Positions 59,051 through 64,000 of a stretch of DNA of 64,000 bases are shown one piece after another (position 1 is the stretch's first letter; each line of letters starts with the position of its first letter). A program made the translations under genes and the position numbers. The notes under the pieces were generated by a model. It had not been told where the DNA came from and ran no database searches. It saw nothing but the letters and a program-made list of their open reading frames with translations. Source of the DNA: Flavobacterium beibuense (GTDB lineage Bacteria; Bacteroidota; Bacteroidia; Flavobacteriales; Flavobacteriaceae); NCBI RefSeq assembly GCF_004151245.1, contig NZ_JUIW01000002.1, forward strand, positions 62,001 through 126,000, written 5' to 3'.

Positions 59051-60463
59051 TTATCGTTTTTCCAAAAGTACAACATTTTCCACATGATGTGTTTGCGGGA
59101 ACATATCCACAGGACGCACACGTGTAACTTTATATTTTTCGTCCATCAAAGCAAGGTCGCGTGCCTGTGTTGCTGAGTTACAGCTAACATATACCACTTT
59201 CTCCGGTGCAATTTTTAAAATTTGCTCTACCACATCTTTATGCATACCATCGCGTGGCGGATCGGTAATAATAACATCAGGTTTACCGTGCGTACTAATA
59301 AATTCTTCATTGAACACAACTTTCATGTCTCCAACAAAAAACTCGCAGTTGGTAATATTATTGCGTTTAGCGTTTTCCTTAGCATCGGCAATTGCTTCCG
59401 GTACAGCTTCAACACCAATGACCTTTTTAGCTTTTTTAGAAACAAACTGTGCGATTGTGCCTGTACCTGTATACAAATCGTATACCAATTCGTTACCTGT
59501 AAGACCGGCAAATTCTCTGGTTATCTTATAAAGCTCAAAAGCCTGGTCAGAATTAGTCTGGTAGAAAGACTTGGCATTAATGCTGAATTTAAGACCTTCC
59601 ATCTCTTCCAGTATATAATCACGGCCTTTATATAGTATAATATCCTGATCGTAAAGTGTATCGTTAGCCTTACTGTTAATTACATATTGTAATGAAGTGA
59701 TTTGCGGGAAACGCTCTGCAAGGAAATCAAGTATTAGCTCACGTTTTTCCTTATCGTCTTCAAAGAACTGTATAAGTACCATTATCTCTCCTGTAGAGGC
59801 AGTACGTATCATCAGCGTACGAAGAAGCCCTTCGTGATTACGCGGATTAAAGAATGTAAGTCCGTTTTTATTGGCAAAGTCTCTTATCTCATTTCTTATG
59901 GCATTGCTGGGATCCTCCTGAAGGCTGCAATGTGTAATGTCAAGAATTTTATCCCACATTTTAGGGATGTGGAATCCCAGGGCATTAGCATTGTCAATTT
60001 CTTTTCCGCTTTGAATCTCTTCTTCAGTCATCCAACGGCTGTTGGAAAAAGAGAATTCCATTTTATTACGGTAAAAAAACTGTTTTTCTGATCCTAATAT
60101 AGGTTCAAAATCAGGCAATTCTATTTTACCAATACGCTTAAGGTTGTTATATACTTCCTGGTTTTTATAAAAAAGCTGCTGGCTGTATTTCATGTTTTGC
60201 CATTTACAGCCTCCGCAAGAACCAAAATGACTACATACAGGGTCAATTCTGTGTTCAGAATATTCATGAAAGTTAATAGCTTTTCCTTCATAATACGACT
60301 TTCTTTTCCTGAAAGTCTGTATATCTACCACATCACCCGGAACCACATTTGGTATAAATATAACTTTTCCGTCGGGAGCTTTTGCTACCGATACGCCTTT
60401 TGCGCCTGCATCAAGTACTTTGACATTGTCAAACACTATCTTGTCTGATCTTTTTCTTCCCAT
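59051..60463 (-). CDS. rlmD: 23S rRNA (uracil(1939)-C(5))-methyltransferase RlmD
   Basis: A radical-free SAM methyltransferase for uridine 1939 of 23S rRNA; 470 residues. An N-terminal TRAM domain (about 5-65) binds RNA. Four Cys for an iron-sulfur cluster are in CSHFGSCGGCKW near residue 77 and DITHCSLQ near 178. The SAM motif is DLYTGTGTIAQFVS near 323, the base-flipping motif TDPPRDG near 400, and the catalytic Cys is in VYVSCNSAT near 427. It is the first gene of the operon with DUF6452 and DUF6048. It is divergent from the DUF1697 gene. Confidence 0.95.
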   Translation of the reverse strand: MGRKRSDKIVFDNVKVLDAGAKGVSVAKAPDGKVIFIPNVVPGDVVDIQTFRKRKSYYEGKAINFHEYSEHRIDPVCSHFGSCGGCKWQNMKYSQQLFYKNQEVYNNLKRIGKIELPDFEPILGSEKQFFYRNKMEFSFSNSRWMTEEEIQSGKEIDNANALGFHIPKMWDKILDITHCSLQEDPSNAIRNEIRDFANKNGLTFFNPRNHEGLLRTLMIRTASTGEIMVLIQFFEDDKEKRELILDFLAERFPQITSLQYVINSKANDTLYDQDIILYKGRDYILEEMEGLKFSINAKSFYQTNSDQAFELYKITREFAGLTGNELVYDLYTGTGTIAQFVSKKAKKVIGVEAVPEAIADAKENAKRNNITNCEFFVGDMKVVFNEEFISTHGKPDVIITDPPRDGMHKDVVEQILKIAPEKVVYVSCNSATQARDLALMDEKYKVTRVRPVDMFPQTHHVENVVLLEKR

Positions 60464-60498
60464 GCGGCAAAAATAAGCTATTGCTTATAAAATTTAAA

Positions 60499-60506
60499 TA
60501 TTTTTG
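60499..60506 (+). promoter_or_regulatory. Probable -7 box of the DUF1697 gene
   Basis: TATTTTTG matches TAnnTTTG and lies 25 bases before the ATG at 60532. Confidence 0.5.
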
Positions 60507-60531
60507 TAATTAAACTCTTTATACTACAATA

Positions 60532-61086
60532 ATGGCTTTATACTTAGCGCTTTTCAGGGGGATAAATGTTAGCGGAAAAAAAATCATAAAGATGGAGGAT
60601 CTTAGGAAACTCATGGATGCCGAAGGATACAAAAACGTGAAAACGTATATACAAAGCGGTAATGTGATTTTTGAGTCAGATGAAACTTCTAAATCAAAAA
60701 TAGCTGCGGCTATTGAGTCCATGATTGAAAAACAATACGGATTTAAAGTAGTTATTTTTGTAATAGATATGAATGATGTTAACAGGGCAGTGGCTAATAA
60801 TCCTTTTGCCAAAAAAGGAGAGTTGGAGGAAGGCACTAAAAAGCTGTATGTAACTTTCCTTTCGGAAAAACCTTCAGTTGAGAATATAGAAAAACTAGAG
60901 CAGAGTTCAATCGGAGAGGATATAATCGAATTAAGAGATGATATTCTATATTTTAAACTGATTTCTAAAGCATCTGAAACTAAACTTTCCAATAACCTTA
61001 TAGAGTCTAAGCTTAAGGTAAGTGCAACTACAAGAAACTGGAATACAACCCTAAAACTGCAGAGTATGATGGAAGATTATGAGTAA
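60532..61086 (+). CDS. DUF1697 family protein
   Basis: 184 residues, cytoplasmic. It shows the start of the family, LYLALFRGINVSGKKIIKMEDLR, with VKTYIQSGNVIFES following, and a C-terminal TTRNWNTTLKL that is strongly conserved. The fold is alpha/beta with a split repeat. No catalytic activity is established for the family. A promoter box is visible upstream and it is divergent from rlmD. Confidence 0.9.
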   Translation: MALYLALFRGINVSGKKIIKMEDLRKLMDAEGYKNVKTYIQSGNVIFESDETSKSKIAAAIESMIEKQYGFKVVIFVIDMNDVNRAVANNPFAKKGELEEGTKKLYVTFLSEKPSVENIEKLEQSSIGEDIIELRDDILYFKLISKASETKLSNNLIESKLKVSATTRNWNTTLKLQSMMEDYE

Positions 61087-61195
61087 CGACTTACAACTTT
61101 AATCTTTTGTTAAATTTAAGTTGTTCATACTATGTTGCTTAGCAATTGAGTAACTTTATAAGGAATTAAAAACAACTATAAAAAAGAATCGACTT

Positions 61196-61612
61196 ATGAA
61201 GAGAAATGCAACAGCCGTTTGGGAAGGCTCATTAAAAGAAGGAAACGGTAAAATTAGCACTCAAAGTGGTGTTTTAAACAATACACAATATTCATTTAAA
61301 ACCCGTTTTGAGGATGGAAATGGTACTAATCCTGAAGAACTAGTAGCGGCTGCCCATGCAGGTTGCTTTACCATGCAGTTAACTGCTTATATAAATGAGG
61401 CAGGTTTTGATGTAGCATCTATTGAAACAAAGTGCAATATTGACTTTCAAAATGGTAGTATTGTCGAGTCTCATTTGTCATTAATAGCGAGAATTGATGA
61501 TATAAGTACTGAACAGTTTCAGGAGCTGGTTAAAAAAGCTGAAACGAATTGTCCTATATCAAGACTGCTTAATACGAAAATCACGTCGAATGCAACGCTT
61601 GTGCAGAACTAG
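61196..61612 (+). CDS. OsmC-type peroxiredoxin-like protein
   Basis: 138 residues of the OsmC group, which reduces organic hydroperoxides. The two redox Cys are Cys57 in [10 protein letters not shown] and Cys118 in [10 protein letters not shown], and the N-terminal Arg needed for catalysis is probably in KTRFEDG. It begins [16 protein letters not shown] like E. coli OsmC. It is a single-gene unit with its own terminator. Reductant is probably lipoyl or thiol based, as in relatives. Confidence 0.94.
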   Translation: MKRNATAVWEGSLKEGNGKISTQSGVLNNTQYSFKTRFEDGNGTNPEELVAAAHAGCFTMQLTAYINEAGFDVASIETKCNIDFQNGSIVESHLSLIARIDDISTEQFQELVKKAETNCPISRLLNTKITSNATLVQN

Positions 61613-61632
61613 ATAAATTACAAAGGTTACTT

Positions 61633-61660
61633 AAAGCCCCTTGCTAAGGGGCTTTATTTA
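61633..61660 (+). terminator. Intrinsic terminator after osmC-like gene
   Basis: AAAGCCCC at 61633-61640 pairs with GGGGCTTT at 61648-61655, then a T-rich tail. Confidence 0.85.
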
Positions 61661-61701
61661 TTTTAGGGATTTGTATATTTGGCATATCAATCTCCAATCA
61701 A

Positions 61702-62655
61702 ATGAACCGTTTTGACAGAATTACTGCAATATTGATACAGCTGCAGTCTAAAAAAGTAGTAAAGGCACAGGATTTGGCCGACAGGTTTGATATAAGCCTT
61801 CGTACTGTATATCGCGACATCCGTACACTAGAAGAGGCTGGTGTCCCTCTTTATGGTGAAGCAGGTGTAGGGTATTCTATAGTAGACGGGTACAGGCTAC
61901 CTCCTGTTATGTTTTCCAGGGAAGAAGCGATGGCTTTTTTAACAGCTGAAAAACTTATGGAAAAGTTTACCGACGCTTCGCTACAAAATCATTTTTCTTC
62001 TGCCATGTATAAGGTTAAAGCTGTTTTGCGAGGGACAGAAAAAGACCTTGTTGAGAATCTTGAAAATCAAATAATAGTAAACCAGAGAAAACGGAATATT
62101 GTACCTCCCGGTAATATACTGGATACTTTGCTTAAAGCTGTATCAGATAAATTAGTTGTCAAGATGGAATACAGGGCCTTTGGTAATGAACAGACTTCTG
62201 AAAGAAAAATAGAACCAATAGGTATATTTCATGAAAATGAGAATTGGTATACTATTGGCTATTGCCATTTAAGACAAAGCTACAGGCAGTTTAGAATTGA
62301 CAGGGTAATAAATATATTCCTTACCGATGAACAACAGCAGGAACGAACTTCGCTGAAGGAGTACTACGAAATGAAAGAAGAGGCCAGGGCTACACTTACC
62401 ATGCAGCGGGTAGTGATAAGAGTTGAGAAGTCTATAGCATTGTATATACAGGAGCGCAGGTATTATTATGGATTCGTTTCGGAAAAGGCTGTAGGCGATT
62501 GTATAGAGATGACTTTTTTAACTCAATCGCCCGAAGAAGGCTTTGCAAGATGGTTTATAATGTTTGCCGATCATGCTGAAATAATTGAACCTCAGTCTTT
62601 AAAGAAAGATATAAAAAAGCTTTTGGAAAGAATTTCAAAAAAAATTGAAGCTTAA
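61702..62655 (+). CDS. YafY-type HTH/WYL-domain regulator
   Basis: 317 residues. An HTH domain (about 1-60: RITAILIQLQSKKVVKAQDLADRF, recognition helix in ISLRTVYRDIRTL) is followed by a WYL domain near 140-215 (VKMEYRAFGNEQTSERKIEPIG, NENWYTIGYCH, RQFRIDRV) and a C-terminal WCX region. WYL domains can sense nucleic acids or small ligands. It probably controls the DinB-like gene 72 bases downstream on the same strand; this pairing is common but inferred here. Confidence 0.92.
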   Translation: MNRFDRITAILIQLQSKKVVKAQDLADRFDISLRTVYRDIRTLEEAGVPLYGEAGVGYSIVDGYRLPPVMFSREEAMAFLTAEKLMEKFTDASLQNHFSSAMYKVKAVLRGTEKDLVENLENQIIVNQRKRNIVPPGNILDTLLKAVSDKLVVKMEYRAFGNEQTSERKIEPIGIFHENENWYTIGYCHLRQSYRQFRIDRVINIFLTDEQQQERTSLKEYYEMKEEARATLTMQRVVIRVEKSIALYIQERRYYYGFVSEKAVGDCIEMTFLTQSPEEGFARWFIMFADHAEIIEPQSLKKDIKKLLERISKKIEA

Positions 62656-62727
62656 AAATGCTGCTGACATACTGTTGTCACAAACCAGGGTTTACTTTGT
62701 CTTGTCAAACAATAAACCACAACAGTT

Positions 62728-63225
62728 ATGGATTTAATTAAGTTATTACAAAGAGAAATGAATCAGGAAGCTTTAACAACCCGCAAAATGCTTAGCAGGG
62801 TTCCTCCTGAAAAATTTGACTGGCAGCCTCATCCTAAGAGCATGACACTTGGCAGACTTGCATCTCACGTTGCCGAGTTACCGGGTTGGGTAGCCATGGT
62901 AGTAGATACCGACGAACTGGATTTTGCCAATAATCCGTATGAGCCTAAGGATGTAAAGAACACAGGAGAATTACTGGATTATTTTGAAGATTCTTTAAAA
63001 AACGGTAAAGACGCTTTAAACAGGGTGAACATCGAGCAATTCTCTGAGCCCTGGACACTGCGTAACGGAGAGCAGGTTTACAGTACAGAACCTAAGTATG
63101 ATGTTATCCGTATGGCACACTCGCAGGTAATTCATCACAGGGCACAATTAGGGGTGTATTTAAGGCTTCTTAATATACCTATACCAGGGAGCTATGGTCC
63201 AAGTGCCGACGATGTTACCTTTTAA
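62728..63225 (+). CDS. DinB family protein
   Basis: 165 residues, a four-helix bundle of the DinB/YfiT group. Metal His residues are visible in LASHVAELPGW near residue 47 and in AHSQVIHHRAQLGVYL near 130-140, giving the usual three-His site. It ends PIPGSYGPSADD, a typical tail. It lies behind the WYL regulator and probably forms a unit with it. Enzyme activity unknown. Confidence 0.93.
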   Translation: MDLIKLLQREMNQEALTTRKMLSRVPPEKFDWQPHPKSMTLGRLASHVAELPGWVAMVVDTDELDFANNPYEPKDVKNTGELLDYFEDSLKNGKDALNRVNIEQFSEPWTLRNGEQVYSTEPKYDVIRMAHSQVIHHRAQLGVYLRLLNIPIPGSYGPSADDVTF

Positions 63226-63249
63226 GGTTAAAAACACAATAAAATTACT

Positions 63250-63287
63250 AATCCCTCACTGCAGTATTGCGTGAGGGATTTTTATTT
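63250..63287 (+). terminator. Intrinsic terminator after the DinB gene
   Basis: AATCCCTCAC at 63250-63259 pairs with GTGAGGGATT at 63271-63280, followed by a T-rich tail. Confidence 0.88.
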
Positions 63288-63404
63288 ACATTTTAATCAG
63301 TTTAAGCTATAAATCGTTTAATTTTTATTAATTTGCAGTAAGGATGATTTCTCTCCTAAAACAAAGCAGGAATTGTAAAGTGAAAATTAAAAATTAAGAT
63401 TACA

Positions 63405-64000
63405 ATGTCAGTTTTAGAAAAATTGAGTTCGGCAGATGCCATTGCTTTAGAAGACAAATATGGAGCACATAATTATCACCCGCTTCCTGTGGTGTTAAGT
63501 AAAGGTGAAGGTGTTCATGTTTGGGATGTGGAAGGAAAAAAATATTATGATTTTCTATCGGCATATTCAGCAGTAAATCAGGGTCATTGCCACCCGAAAA
63601 TTGTTGGGGCAATGATGGAGCAGGCTCAAACTCTTACGCTTACATCAAGAGCTTTTTACAATGACCAGTTAGGTAAGTATGAAAAGTTCATAACAAACTA
63701 TTTTGGGTTTGATAAAGTATTACCAATGAATACCGGCGCCGAAGCGGTTGAAACAGCTATTAAGCTTTGCCGTAAATGGGCTTATGAGAAAAAAGGTATT
63801 GCAGAGCAACAGGCTAAAATAGTAGTTTGTAAGAATAACTTCCACGGAAGGACTACTACAATTATCTCTTTTTCTAACGATGAAGACGCCAGGAAAAACT
63901 TTGGCCCTTATACAGAAGGTTTTATTAAGATAGAGTATGATAATCTTGAAGCGTTAGAAAATGCTTTAAAGAATGATAAGGATATTGCAGGTTTCCTTGT
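63405..64000 (+). CDS. rocD: Ornithine aminotransferase, cut by window end
   Basis: A PLP aminotransferase that moves the delta-amino group of ornithine to 2-oxoglutarate, giving glutamate semialdehyde. The first 198 residues are present. They begin [20 protein letters not shown] and include [51 protein letters not shown] (phosphate region) and [14 protein letters not shown]. The PLP Lys lies beyond the window. Together with proline dehydrogenase it feeds the glutamate/pyrroline-5-carboxylate pool. Confidence 0.95.
   Translation, partial: MSVLEKLSSADAIALEDKYGAHNYHPLPVVLSKGEGVHVWDVEGKKYYDFLSAYSAVNQGHCHPKIVGAMMEQAQTLTLTSRAFYNDQLGKYEKFITNYFGFDKVLPMNTGAEAVETAIKLCRKWAYEKKGIAEQQAKIVVCKNNFHGRTTTIISFSNDEDARKNFGPYTEGFIKIEYDNLEALENALKNDKDIAGFL

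Noticed and set aside
1..64000. CRISPR array or long tandem repeat system
   Set aside because: No regularly spaced repeats with unique spacers were found; the only arrays are short operators, codon repeats and hairpins.

Overview
This window is a typical stretch of a low-GC Bacteroidota chromosome and almost certainly comes from the family Flavobacteriaceae, probably Flavobacterium or a close relative. The evidence is the pair of gliding-motility ABC genes gldF-gldG, the type IX secretion regulator porX, many Bacteroidota-only DUF families, lipoproteins with short N-terminal signals, and repeated use of the Bacteroidota promoter -7 box TAnnTTTG with almost no Shine-Dalgarno sequences. There is no CRISPR array and no complete prophage or insertion sequence.

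Layout. 1-440: edge of an insertion (IS3-like transposase remnant, short direct repeats) beside the 3' end of mnmE. 444-9357: mnmE, an LVIVD-repeat lipoprotein, a tandem universal stress protein, a membrane-anchored MutS-family ATPase, an alpha/beta hydrolase and an orphan 615-residue protein ending in a PD-(D/E)XK nuclease fold. 9514-19046: dnaN, gldG/gldF, a SAM hydrolase-type gene, phoH, purC, an exported ankyrin protein and an M42 peptidase. 19126-25951: dnaX, read through a frameshift at an A10 run, DNA topoisomerase IB, the RNase P RNA, rsmD and DUF3822. 26063-30227: a RecD/Pif1-like helicase, kdsB, a 2OG dioxygenase, a spermidine synthase-like methyltransferase and an acyltransferase.

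30417-32938: an XRE regulator and a divergent M14 peptidase separated by five copies of an operator, TTTAC-N4-GTAAA, two of which contain the promoter -7 boxes; an Lrp/AsnC regulator follows. 33017-42621: ppc, paired lipoproteins, a deoxyhypusine synthase-like gene with arginine decarboxylase speA (polyamine metabolism, with a small upstream ORF), aroB and proline dehydrogenase. 43137-44831: tRNA-Val followed by a GC-richer block of a Crp/Fnr regulator and two VOC proteins that looks acquired. 44857-49957: a tetR-ABC-HlyD-TolC export operon whose promoter lies on a perfect 21-bp palindrome.

50221-64000: an RluA-type pseudouridine synthase, two uncharacterised proteins, GNAT and TauE/SafE genes, alanine dehydrogenase, tsaE, porX, the DUF6048/DUF6452 pair, rlmD, DUF1697, OsmC, a WYL regulator, a DinB protein and the start of rocD. 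Several genes join in nitrogen and polyamine turnover (speA, the DHS-like gene, proline dehydrogenase, rocD, ald). GldFG and PorX tie the window to gliding and type IX secretion.

The most distinctive signals are the dnaX slippage site, the operator array at 30919-31192, the TetR palindrome, the orphan nuclease at 7510, and the exporter ATPase with altered catalytic motifs. All family assignments rest on reading motifs; no database search was run.
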